A stretch of DNA of 64,000 nucleotides from Scilla litardierei (Eukaryota > Streptophyta > Magnoliopsida > Asparagales > Asparagaceae). The notes under the pieces are model-generated. The model did not search any database. It was not told where the DNA came from and was given only the letters and a program-made list of their open reading frames with translations. The DNA lies in assembly GCA_030789695.1 (NCBI GenBank), contig CM061142.1, positions 798,983,258 to 799,047,257 on the forward strand, written 5' to 3'. This document shows, in pieces, positions 45,024-55,630 of this stretch (the first letter of the stretch is position 1; the number at the start of each line of letters is the position of its first letter). Both the position numbers and the translations under genes were made by a program.

Positions 45024-45110
45024 CTAAAAGTAAAACAGACGAAGACAAACTAAACATCTATGCAGATAACTAAGGAACATACACAACTAAGGTAAAGGGT
45101 AGAACATTAC
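45024..45110 (-). other. Intron between gag and protease, element B
   Basis: 87 bp, phase 1. Donor ACTG|GTAATG, acceptor TTACTTTTAG|GC. It joins V-I-T-G of Gag to I of the protease leader, the same place and phase as in element A (V-I-A-G, then V). The intron bodies are otherwise unrelated. Confidence 0.8.
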
Positions 45111-46263
45111 CAGTGATAACCTGGCCAATGCTCTCTGCCTCTACTGCAGTCAACATGTAGGTTTGGCGCTGCTTGGGAGCGGAGGTCGCCTTCTTGAAAG
45201 CCTTCTACTGGGGTGGTAAATAAGGTCCTTTAGGTACTGGGGAATTAGGCCTGGGTGGCGCCGACAGTGGAAACATGTGAGGTACGGGTGGAAGGGAATG
45301 CTACTGCATTGGCCTGGCTACTACTGGCGCTGGAGGGCAACCTTGATGTGGACAATATCTACTGATATGCCCTACTCCCCTGCACGTGAAGCACCGCCTG
45401 GCTGTCAAGACCGGCAATCTTTCCACTCGTGACATGTCTTGCCACAATGCCGCCAAGACACATGTCTCTGTGTCGGTGGTGGGGCTCCTAGCCGCTTAAA
45501 CTGAATAGTCTACTGGCCGGGAAAAGGTCCTCTGTTGTCCCTAGGATTGTCTGTATCCAGCAGGCATCCATCCAATGCTATGTAAATATACCTCATGCAA
45601 TCTGGCTGCTTTCAGCATGGCCTCATGCGTCGGCAGATCCATGGTGGACATCGCTCCTCTGTACTCTGGGGTTAGACCCATACGGTAATGCCGAGCCCAG
45701 TTGGCATCTGTTGCCACCAGCTCTGGAGCATACTTGCTGAGCAATGAGAATTATGCATCATACTCATACACTCTCTATAGACCCTGATTTAGGCGCTCAA
45801 ATCTCTACCTCAACTTATCTTTAGCTGTCTCTGGGAGGAACTTGGCCTCAAAGCGCTCCCTAAACATCTCCCAGGTACTAGTAGCACTGGCCAAGTGTCG
45901 TGCCTGAGCCTCCCACCAATCTCGAGCCTGGTAAGTCAAACATCTTCTGGCTGCCTCCACCCATCCCTCTCGTGGAAAATCAACCATGGTCATGTCATCT
46001 TCGATGCGCCTCAGACACTCATCTACCTCAAGCGCACTCTCCTTCCCAGAGAAGGTCGTTGGATACATTTCTTTAAACTGCTTGTAACACGGCTTCTTCT
46101 GGGTCGAGACACTAGTCAACTTCTCATCCTACTGGTTCAGATGTTCTAGGATCCACATCAAGACCTTCGCCATCAGGGTAGCCTCAGAGGGTCCAGAAGT
46201 CCCGTTCCCAGATCCCCCAGATCTGTCGGTCCTGATCCCTGATGTCCTGTTGCTACCGTCCAT
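45111..46263 (-). pseudogene. gag: Element B Gag
   Basis: Gypsy-type Gag, starting at the ATG at 46263. The N-terminus is glycine and serine rich. One TAG near 46129 interrupts the frame. Then come the capsid block (FKEMYPTTFSGKE, CLRRIEDDM, TYQARDWWEA, FEAKFLP) at 45805-46119 and a broken linker. The block KYAPELVATDANWARHYRMGL at 45541-45744 aligns with the start of the surviving element A Gag and shows no intron there. A decayed zinc-knuckle region lies near 45350-45460. Not functional. Confidence 0.85.
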
Positions 46264-46383
46264 TCTGTGAAGAGAGAACAAGAGAACTCCGATTAGTATC
46301 AAATACTGAAGTATCGGAGCATTGTCTGTGCTATTCTTATGCATGTCGCAGTGAGCATGACCTGCATGGGCCAGCACAAAACC
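46264..46383 (-). other. Element B leader next to 5' LTR
   Basis: 120 bp. Beside the LTR the sense strand reads GGTTTTGTGCTGGCCCATGC, like element A, where a primer binding site is expected. I cannot match it to a tRNA. Just before the Gag ATG the run TTGTTCTCTCTTCACAG looks like a strong splice acceptor, so a 5' leader intron is possible. Confidence 0.5.
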
Positions 46384-48687
46384 TGTCATGCCCCAATCTA
46401 CCAAATACCCTGGGTTTTCAAAGTTTCCCAGGACAAGTGGAAGGCGGGGGTTTAACAAGCCACGGTATTGCACCAAGCATAAAATTTAATCTATTACAAG
46501 CATGTCAATGCATACGTTGGGACAACACAAACTGAAGAAAAAAGAAAACTACAAGAGCTCCAATCACAATAGTAATAAGTACTTTCTATCACAGAGTCAT
46601 ATAATAGTACGAAATACAACTGAGAACTACATATCATATCTGAGCAAAAACAAAGTACAAATGTAAACATCTGACAAGTATAAAGGGATGACAACACTAT
46701 ACTACTCATTGTACACAAAGTCATCAGACAAAAAGTACACCCAAAAGAGGACGACTCACACTCCCTAACTAGCCATGTGTGTCCAAAGGGCGAGAGTCCC
46801 CAACATGGGGAAGCTCCCTCGGCTCTGGCTCAGTAACTCCCTGCTCTTGTCCTGAAAGATAACGTGGACACGTCATAGCGTGCCCAGTAGGAAACCCAAC
46901 TTGAAAGGAATATTTTTATTTATATATTTTTTAATATTTAGTTTTATTAATGTTCTAATAGAACTACTAAGCAACAGTACGACTGTAGTAACATAAAAGA
47001 AGTAAGACAATGCAACATTTCATGTTTTTATTAATTTGGAAACCTGAACACTACGTAGTGTATCATGGACTGGACCTCACTTCGGGTGGGTGGCTCTCAA
47101 ATTACCCCGCCAGTGGTACACGAGCACTGAATGACTTTAACGGGCATCTAGAACTCTGCCCACCACCTCTCATGGGAGTGCGAGTGGGAAAAATCAACAC
47201 TCATCATCTCACTGTACATTGTTATGTGGGCATCACATATCACAACAACTCCTCGCAAGTCCAGCCCTGATACCTACGTACTATACCTACGTACTATTCA
47301 GGTCTTTCCCACCCCTTCCCAGGATACTTACCCACATTAGAATGGAATAAGTTATCATGGAACATTTCATTTACAGTTTTCATTGAAAATGTTGTCTACA
47401 GAGCGACAAATACATTCAGCCAGTAGAAAAGTGCACAAACAATCAAATCAGTGGCAATTATCATCCCATTCCATTTTGAATTTGCTGAAACTCATTAACT
47501 GAAAGTGGTAGATATTGAATTATTCTACTCAGATACCGAATTTCATAAATTTAGGTCTAGTAAGCTAATTAATATGGGCTAAACCCCACAGTATGCAGAA
47601 TCTATTTTTAAAACAGAAATGTTAAGCCCTAAAGAGCTGTTATATTCATCAACTTACAGTCAGAATCTCAGTGAAGGCAAAACACGAAAGTTGTAAGCAT
47701 TGAAGTTATATTTCCCAATTGACCAAAATCATAGCTGTTGGATTACTACAGTGGGAGATATACGATTTTTGGTGACAGTGTACAGATTCTGGCAGAATCT
47801 GATACCTCAGTGTATTACAGTGTTTGCGTCAAGATACAAATAGAAATAGGCCATTGTTAATAAACAAAAATTGCAAAGGACTTCATAAGATTTCCATATA
47901 ATATTTTTTCTGTGTTTTTAGCATTCTAGAATGAGAGATATGCATAAATAAAGTCACAGCAAAATTCTGACTTTAAACAACCATTGCATTTCCTTGAAAA
48001 GATGAATTTTTTCTAATAAAACTCATGACTTGGGTTGTGATTCTTCATTATTCATGCACGGGATTAATTTTTGAGAGCAAAATCTAGTTCAAGTTGGATT
48101 TCCTACCTTAAGAGGCTTTCCTTCTCTTTTTTCCTTCTCTTCTTCCTTCTTCTTCCTCTTCCTCTTCCTCTTCCTCTTCTTATTTCTTCTCTTCTTCTTC
48201 TTTTGTTTTGTTTTTTTTTTGTTCTAAGAGATTCGGCCAGAATGAGGGGGGGAGGAAAAATGAAAGAAAGAAAGACAAATGAGAAGAAGAATGGAGAAAA
48301 TGGAGAATATTAGAATTTTTTGGAAGTTTTTAGATGATGGGATTTATTATCATTCTTTTCTTTTTTGTTTTCTCCCTTTCTTTTTCTTTTTGTTTTCTTT
48401 TTGTTTGTTGCTATAGGATTTGGCCCAAGGCCCATGTGGGAAATTGAAAAGAAATAAAAGAAAGAATAGAGAAGGAAAGAAAGGCCCATGAAAGAAACCC
48501 AGGAGAGAAAAATGAAAAGGAAAATAAAATAAAAGAAGGAAGGAAGGAAAAATTGAGAAATAAAGATGGAGGTTTTTAGTAAAATTTGAAGATTACAAGT
48601 ATGACATTAGCCAACCCCTATTCACACTAAGCCACATACCAGCTTTCACGCCCACATTATACTATATGGCACCTCAAGGGGGTTACA
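46384..48687 (-). repeat. Element B 5' LTR
   Basis: 2304 bp, from TGTCATGCCCC to GGGTTACA in plus orientation. It is collinear with the split left LTR, with many substitutions and a short local duplication (TACGTACTATACC near 47274). The CCTACTGGGCACGC block is at about 46862-46893 on the minus strand, followed by TCTTTCAG. Confidence 0.93.
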
Positions 48688-48820
48688 AGCAGACAAGAAA
48701 AAGATCAACAATGACCCCCAATTGACACACAGAAAGATGTAATATCCCATAATTAGTACAACAGAGGAGAAGATAAAACAATCGGAGGTGACTTTAAATT
48801 AGTGCCGACAGTGATATAAC
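48688..48820. other. Unassigned spacer
   Basis: Short AT-rich segment between the element B target duplication and the part of LTR C that has a match at 57090. It may include the true start of LTR C. Confidence 0.5.
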
Positions 48821-49751
48821 ATTATTATCCCAGCCCATTGAGGCCTACAGCTTTGGCCTAACAACCCAGAGGCACCCACGTGCAGCTGACCATTTTCCTA
48901 TTCAAGAAGATAGCTAGGACTGACCATTGGACTTCCTCAATTAAAGTGTCAGCATTAAATGACAGACAGTTACGCCCGTCATCAATAGCGACATCTCAAC
49001 AAATTAACACCTCAGTTGTTACCCTCCAACGTCCCGCCTATACATACTCTCTCAAACGATGGGAGAGGGGGATTGGGGGGAAGAATCTCTCATTCAACTT
49101 CTTCTACCACAATCTCAGTAGAATTCTCAAATAATTAGGATCTACTCCGACCTAAATTTCTACATTTCCTTCGTAGCTCGGAGTGATAACTATTGGTCGA
49201 TCTCTGAACAGATAGGCCATAGTTACCACGAGCATCCTTGGGTCATAATTTGACTTAGGCATCGGATGGGATTAGGTCGGACCCCAGATCCGACCCGCCC
49301 TAACGATCTCTGTGGTGTTAGAAGCTGAAGGTGACTCGGATTAGCCCTGAAACAGCTCGGGCTTGGCTTCTAGAGCTCGGACAAAATCCTTAATAGCTCA
49401 TACTCGGTGGAGATGGCTCGTACTTGGCAGAGATGGTTCGGACTGGACACCAACCACTTAGAGTGAGGCACGTTCAGCCAGGGATTGACTCGCCCAATCT
49501 CCAGCCATTTACCGGCAGCTCACCAAGTCTCCAGCCAACTCTTCCAGTCTCCAGCCAGCTCTTCTAGTCTCCAGCTCACTGCCAGTAGCTTATCTAGTCT
49601 CTAGCCATCTGCCAGTGACTCGAACTGAGGGCTATTTAATCCAGGGTCAGCTCGCCTAAGGGCCAATCAGCCGCCAAACGCATCATATGAACAGTTATTG
49701 TAACTGTACGCTCATGTAACAATAGACGTGGTGATATAACACTCGTAAATA
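48821..49751 (+). repeat. LTR C, left
   Basis: Ends ACTCGTAAATA before the primer site. Compared with the right LTR it has about 290 extra bases near 49355-49640. These are built of imperfect repeats of AGTCTCCAGCCAGCTCTTC and AGCTCACTGCCAGTAG type. Confidence 0.75.
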
Positions 49752-49752
49752 A

Positions 49753-49771
49753 TTGGTGCCGTCTGTGGGAA
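49753..49771 (+). other. Element C primer binding site (tRNA-Arg-like)
   Basis: TTGGTGCCGTCTGTGGGAA follows the LTR end by one base. Tat/Ogre elements use a near-identical TGGCGCCGTCTGTGGG site. Confidence 0.75.
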
Positions 49772-50480
49772 ACGAGTCGACATCTACATCATCAACCATA
49801 TCGGTGATGACTTGATTCACCGATCAAGGACCTGAAAGACCAATTATCGTAGGGGCATCAGATGTTTTTCTGCCCCCGTGGATCCCATTTTTTTCACTCC
49901 TGGAATGCATGAACCGCAGTTTGTGACTTTGGAGCAGTTCCATGCATTATTACGAGATGTAAGCACTAATATTTGAGTGCTGACTGTCGTGATAGAACGA
50001 TTGACGGGTTCACTACCCCAGCCAAACGTGAGCCCACCAATCATCTCAACTATAGCCAGTCTCAGGGGCCTGCGGCTCTGACTCGGTGAAGCTAAGGACC
50101 ATCTCCCCACTCCGGCTATTGATTGACAGAGAGAGCCATCGTGGGTAAAGTCGTAGCCTTCACCGTCGGTCTCACGCATGCCTCAAGAGGAAGGCTCAGA
50201 GAGACTGCCCCTGTCATTCGAGGTCTCCCAGTAACTCAAATGAGAAACACCCCCCTTGAAGAAGAGAATCACCTCGATCCCACTGCTACCCAAATTAATG
50301 ATGACTGACTTAGACAAATATGATGGCTTGGGCGATCCATGGGAACACATCCAGAACTACAAAGGAATGATGGAGATATAGGGGGGAAACTATGCCCTGC
50401 TATGTCGATCTTTAGGAGCTCGGAGCAGTCTTCTACGACCGTCTTCTACAAATTTTTACAGATTTTTAGGAGCTCGGAGC
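49772..50480 (+). pseudogene. gag: Element C gag relic
   Basis: The only recognisable part is near 50301-50400: a methionine followed by DKYDGLGDPWEHIQNYKGMM, then a stop and ALLCRS. This is the conserved capsid start of Tat/Athila-type Gag (YDG-DP-HIQNF ... CRAF). Downstream the stretch TTTAGGAGCTCGGAGCAGTC is duplicated 57-60 bp apart (about 50410 and 50467). Upstream sequence has no clear frame. Confidence 0.6.
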
Positions 50481-50524
50481 AGTCTTCTACAATTCTGGAA
50501 GCAAACGTTAAAGAGTTGGGATCC

Positions 50525-50760
50525 AATGAACAAAGCCTACACGGTCATGTGTTACACCTCACATGACCGTGTGGGATGTATCGAGGGGATGAAACCCACA
50601 CGGCAAATAAGCACAGCTATACAAGGTTGTTTCATCATCGACACAACGTGTAGGCCAATGACATAGAAGCTACAGTATCTCGGGGCTTCTGAGTACTGTA
50701 ACGATACAGTCGTGTCTATTCGACACGACCGTGTGAAACAGAAGCCTACACACGACCATG
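50525..50760. repeat. Scattered CACACGACCGTGTG-type palindromes
   Basis: Sites near 50536 (CACGGTCATGTG), 50561 (CACATGACCGTGTGG), 50597 (CACACGG), 50705 (CAGTCGTGTC), 50721 (GACACGACCGTGTG) and 50748 (CACACGACCATG). They resemble array III but are irregularly spaced. Confidence 0.6.
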
Positions 50761-51289
50761 TTGCAGTCTTGTCGCGATCGTATCGATGCCGCTGCTGTGA
50801 TTTTTGGTAGAATCTGCGTGCTTTTTCTAACCCGTTTAGGACACGATCTTTGATGCAACAAGCTCGACCTGTGGATGGTAAATGGGTGGTGTGGATTCGT
50901 CCAACAGAGGGTATTTAACCCTAATGAGAGGGGATTACTGGGCATCTTCCATCATCTCCTATTTTCTTCATCATCTTCCTAGGTTTTAGGGTTTTATTTT
51001 TATTCTTTGGGGGGAAGTGGAAACCGAGCTAAAGATGAAGGCAAAGCTTCATTTTATCTTGGTGATAGTAATCTAAACTCTATTATTTGATTGTGTATAT
51101 TGATTTCTTTCTTTGCATTGAATCTATTGCACTATCAATGAAGGTTTATATTTCTATTTCTATGATTGAGTAACTCTATTGTATGTGTGATGAGATGAAT
51201 TTAGGGATTATTCCCTCTATGATTCCATTCATGTCCATGCTATTTGATGCTTAAATCATTGTGTTAGGGTTATCCATATTCATATTGCA

Positions 51290-51535
51290 ATGCATCACCT
51301 GTCGAGGGGTTCGATGAGGATGGAACGCTGCGAGGCATCTCTTATATGATATAGCACTACTCCTGAGGGGTCCTATTAGGATGACGCGACGTGAGGTGTT
51401 GTCTATATGCGCCTTCATGACCCGTCGAGGGATTCGAGAATGACGTGCCGCGAGGCATTGCCAAAGTGCATAAGACCCGTTGAGAGGCCCTAAACACAAT
51501 TAGGGTGTTGTGCTGTGAGGCATTACCTAGCAATT
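51290..51535. repeat. Four imperfect tandem repeats of about 60 bp
   Basis: Each copy has the pattern CCCGTCGAGGG-TTCGA, then GATGACG, then GCGAGGCAT. Copies begin near 51297, 51360, 51419 and 51474. The copies are diverged. Confidence 0.7.
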
Positions 51536-52396
51536 AGAATATAGAACCTATAACCCAATTGATTACAATTGACATTAACACTATTGTGCCTTATTGCCAT
51601 ATCTTCCAATCCTCATACCTTGGTATGGATGCGGGATTAAGACATCTGATGTTGTTAACCCACAAGGCGCGACATCGAGAATGGAATGCATGTGAGGGCA
51701 TAACCCTAATGAAGTCACACCACACACACACACACACCCCCACCCACCCCCCCCCTTATCTGATTGCGACGCCAACACCAACACCGGCTTAGTTTTAGTT
51801 TTATTGTTCTTTCACTTGACCTATCGTACAAACCCTTTTCCCTTCAAAAGGTGGTTTGTATTTCATTAAATCATTTCCTAGCATAATTGTAAATTGCGAA
51901 GTAAATTTGTCCATGTGGGTCGATCTTGAGCTCATCAGGATATATTGCATTGACAGCTGTAACCCCCCCCCCCCCAGTGTTGAACTGCGATGTATTATAC
52001 AATGTACACATTTTTTCTGGATTTTTGGATTATTTCCATGATTTTTTGTATTTCATATTTTAGCAATTTTGTGTATTTCATTTTGTTTAGCATTTTGTGT
52101 TTCTTGTTTTTGTATTTGTTTATTGGCTAACATTTTTGTTTTTGTGTATTTATGTGTTTTTGTGTATTTCTCTTTTTGGGATTATTTGTTTTTGTGTATA
52201 AAACTCATTTTATTCATAGCGTGACACCTAGCCCATGACTGATCCCTCTTAAGGATGAGTCATCATACACTTGGCATCCTCTCTTTTAACCTCATCCTTA
52301 AGCAATTCTAGCATGACACCTAGCCAATGACTAATCCCTTTTAGGGATGAGTCATCACACACTTATCACCATCTCTTTTAGTCTCATCCTTAAGAG

Positions 52397-55300
52397 TCAG
52401 GGTGTAAATGTGGCCCGGGGCCCGCCAGGCCCGGGATCCGGCGGCCCGGCCCGGGCCCAGGTTCCTAAACCCGGGCCGGGCTGCGGCCCGGGCCCGGCCC
52501 CAGGGCCGGGCTGGGCCCCCCCTCCGGCCCGGGACCGGGCCCGGCCCGGCCCGGGCCCGGCCCCGGGCCGGCAACGGCTCTTTTGGAGCCGTTGCCAAAC
52601 GGGCAAAAATCTGCCCGTTTGGCAACGGCCCATTTTTTTTTATTTTTTTTTATTTTTTTTAAACCCAAATTTCTTCTATAAATACCCTCCTCCCCATCTC
52701 TTCTTCTCTCACAAAATCTCTACATTCATCTCTTCCCTCACAAAATCTCTAAACTCTAATTCTCTAAATACCTCTCTACGGCTCTACCCGGTGTTCTACA
52801 ACTCTCGCTACTACCGTCTCTACAGTCGTCAATCTCGCGACTATCGTCAACCGTCTCGCTACTCCAATTCGCTACTCAAATTCGCTGCGTCCGGTCTCTA
52901 CAACTCGGGTCATCTTCAAAGGCTCAAACAGGTTTCTGTAGTATAAAGTTTAGATTAGCACAATGTCAAGACCGCCGCCTAGGAAGATAAATATGAATTT
53001 TAATATAGATGATGATACTAATACTGCCGATTTTGAATATTATGCTGATTTACTACGTGGTAACGTAGGGACTGGTTTTAATCCTGATATAGCAAATATT
53101 GAAACACAAGAACCAGATAACTTTGGGGCTAGTTTTAATCCTGCACATTCACCTTTCTCGCATGCTGCTCACACGTACACAAGTTCACCGGCACACACAT
53201 CTACCCCTGCTTCACATGCTGCACCTTCTACACAAACCCAAAAGAAAGGACCAACGTCCGGTGTTTGGGAGCACTTTACACGTGAAATGGTAAAAGACAG
53301 TAATGGCATCGACCAAATTCGTGCATTCTGTAAGATATGTAGAACTAGTTTTGCTGCCGCACATACTGCCGGCACTTCGCATCTGCTAAGACACATGAAA
53401 TCGCATGTTAAAAAAGATGCTAGACAACAAACATTAAATTTATCTTCATCATCTTCCTCTCTTACTCCTTTCTCATATTCTGTTGAAAATATGAGAAAAG
53501 AGATGGCGAGATTTGTGTTATGCAGAGAGCAACCTCTAAATTATGCTGAAAGCCCAGACTTTGAGCGATTACAGCAAAATGCATTTAACCCTGCATTTAG
53601 AAAATTATCTAGGCACACCCTTAGAAAAGATTGTATGAGTATGTTTCATGAAGGACAGGCAAAATTGTATCAGATTTTTCTTAATTTAGAATCTAGAATT
53701 TCTTTAACTTCTGACATATGGACTACAAAATGGGGTTCATCATACCTGTGTCTTACGGCCCATTTTACATACGATGATTATATCATTCAGAAAAGAATTA
53801 TAGGTTTTAAGGTGTTAGAGTATGCACACAAGGGTGCACACATTGGTAGAACTTTGCAAAATATTTGTCATGATTATGATATTGAGAAACAAATTGTATC
53901 AATTACTTTTGATAATGCTTCGAATAATACTTTAGCCATTTCTTTTTTGCAACGTCAATGGAACCCAGATCTAGATGGTTTAATTTTTCATCAACGTTGT
54001 GCATACCATGTTTTAAACTTAGTAGTTTAGGATGGGCTAAAACTTACTTCTGTTTATCTGGAAAAACCTAGAGCCCTTATGCTTTTAATTACAACTAGTT
54101 CACAAAAAAGAGAGAATATAAGCAGTTTTGTCGTAGTAACCAACTGCCGTATAGGGCATTTAAATTTAGTGTCCCCCATAGGTGGAATTCAACGTATCTA
54201 ATGATACGTTGTATTAGACAAAATAGAACCCAACTTACTGAGTTTGCAAGTGCATACCTTGCAAATGATAGTGACTATGAAATTAGTGATTATGAGTGGC
54301 TTATTATTGATGAACTTTATGAATTTTTTGAAATTTTCTACTTGACAACAAACAAGTTTTCTGGTATGTATTACTCTACTTCAGTTCTAGGCTTAGACCA
54401 ATTAGTGGTGATCTCTGAAGTCATACAAAAACATAGAGATAATGACAACATTAGGACTCCAGACCTTAGGGAAATGATAGAACAGATGGAGATTAAACTC
54501 CGTAAGTATTGGAATCCTGTTCCTTTGCTATACTGTATAGCGAAGGTTTTAGATCCCCGGTTTAAAGAGGATGTAGTACTTGACTTCTTAGATACCTATT
54601 ACGAAAACATGAACCTTCAAGATGAAGCAGAACAACACAAACCTAGTTTTAAGAATAGCTTAAGATCACTTTTTACTGTATATGAGACACGATATGGTAG
54701 TTCTACACAAACATCTAATGTTCAAGCATCTTCAAGTGCTCCAAGCAGAGTCCGCCTTATTATGTGCAAGAAGAAGCAAAAAACATTAGACACAGCTAAT
54801 GAACTGTCTAGGTATTTGTCAAGTTCTTATTTATTTTTTGAAGAAGACTTGAATAATGAGGGTTTTGATGTTCTGTCATGGTGGAAACAGTCTAAGAATA
54901 GTTATCCAATTCTTTCCATGATGGCTCGTGATTTGTTAGCCGTACCCATATCCACTATTGCTTCGGAGTCTGCTTTTAGTGCAGGTAGTCGTGTTCTTAG
55001 CAACAAGAGGTCACGGCTGAAGCCAGATATAGTAGAAGCGTCGGTTTGTGCGAAGGATTGGTTCAGGGCTGAATCGAGAACCCAATATCAGACCGACATG
55101 TCTGAAGACTCTGAAGAAGAAGAGGTAGAAGAAGCAGCAGAGACTTGATATATTTACTTACTTGTATTAGCAGTTTATAACATGTATTAGTTTCTTTTTT
55201 TTGGCCAATGTATGAGGGGTTAGGCTGGCCAATGTATGTCCCCCCTCAAAAAAATTTCAATTAATAAAATTTAAAGGTTCAACCCGGGACCTTCGCGAAT

Positions 55301-55611
55301 TTCGGGATTAAAATTTTTCTGAAAAAAATTAAGAAGTGTTCTAAAATTTTTTAGAAGTGTTCTAAAATTTTTTTGGAATTTTTACATGTTTAAAATAATA
55401 TTTTAGCTTTTTTGTTATTAGATTTTATGTTTTATAAATTTTTTTTGATCATTTTTTTAAATTTTTAGATATTAGATTTTAAGGGTTTTTTTTAAAAAAA
55501 ATTTTTTATTATGTTAGGCCGGCCCGGCCCGGCCCGGGTTCCTTTTGAGCCCGGGTGGGCCATGGCCGGGCCCGGGCCGGGCCGGCCCGGTGGGCCAAAA
55601 AAACACCCTGA
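52397..55611 (+). mobile_element. hAT (Ac-like) DNA transposon
   Basis: 3215 bp bounded by 9-bp terminal inverted repeats TCAGGGTGT and ACACCCTGA. It is flanked by a perfect 8-bp target duplication CTTAAGAG (52389-52396 and 55612-55619), the hAT signature. Both subterminal regions (52409-52575 and 55515-55595) are dense in GGCCCGGGCC-type motifs, which are typical transposase binding clusters. It encodes one broken transposase gene. Confidence 0.96.
52963..55148 (+). pseudogene. hAT transposase, one stop and one frameshift
   Basis: The DNA-cutting and joining enzyme of the transposon. The first ORF (52963-54030) starts at an ATG. It has a BED zinc finger (C-x2-C in FCKIC, H-x4-H in HLLRHMKSH, about residues 100-150) and the N-terminal half of the RNase H-like fold, with SLTSDIWT (first Asp) and TFDNASNN (second Asp). 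A TAG at 54028 and a one-base shift near 54070-54110 separate it from 54201-55148. That part contains the RWNST block just upstream and the C-terminal dimerisation domain (PISTIASESAFSAG-R, about 54950). The length is about that of Ac-type transposases. Only two lesions are seen, so it is a recently lost gene. Confidence 0.95.
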
Positions 55612-55620
55612 CTTAAGAGA

Positions 55621-55630
55621 GACTATAAAA
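55621..55630 (+). promoter_or_regulatory. LTR E TATA box
   Basis: ACTATAAAAG lies two bases after the hAT target duplication and is followed by a purine-rich then pyrimidine-rich leader. Confidence 0.55.

Larger units (their letters stand above)
24542..48687 (-). mobile_element. Ty3/gypsy chromovirus-like element B, split by nested element A
   Basis: Minus-strand element of about 9.7 kb once the nested 14.4-kb insertion is removed. Right (5') LTR: 46384-48687. Left (3') LTR: 24542-24762 joined to 39164-41222. Flanks show an imperfect 5-bp target duplication, AACAG (24537-24541) and AGCAG (48688-48692). Gene order gag, protease, RT, RNase H, integrase, chromodomain-like tail fits the Tekay/Del-type chromovirus lineage. 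All genes carry stops and frameshifts. The sequence beside the 5' LTR resembles that of element A but is not a typical iMet primer site. Confidence 0.9.
50481..52221. other. Unclassified repeat-rich stretch inside element C
   Basis: No gene. Contains ACACGACCGTGTG-like palindromes (50525-50760), a TATTTAACC box and CT-rich leader (50915-50990), four imperfect repeats of about 60 bp (51290-51535), CA and C runs (51719-51760, 51962-51975), and T-rich GTGTATTT repeats (52020-52200). The layout of palindromes, TATA-like box and pyrimidine leader suggests an LTR of an Athila/Tat-type element, but no boundaries were found. Confidence 0.4.

Noticed and set aside
40619..48313. Serine/phenylalanine- and lysine/glutamate-rich small frames in LTR B
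   Set aside because: They derive from TTC/GAA-rich leader sequence that occurs in both LTRs. Not genes.
52347..52946. 199-codon GP-rich frame at the hAT left end
   Set aside because: Produced by GGCCCGGG subterminal repeats and spans the transposon boundary.
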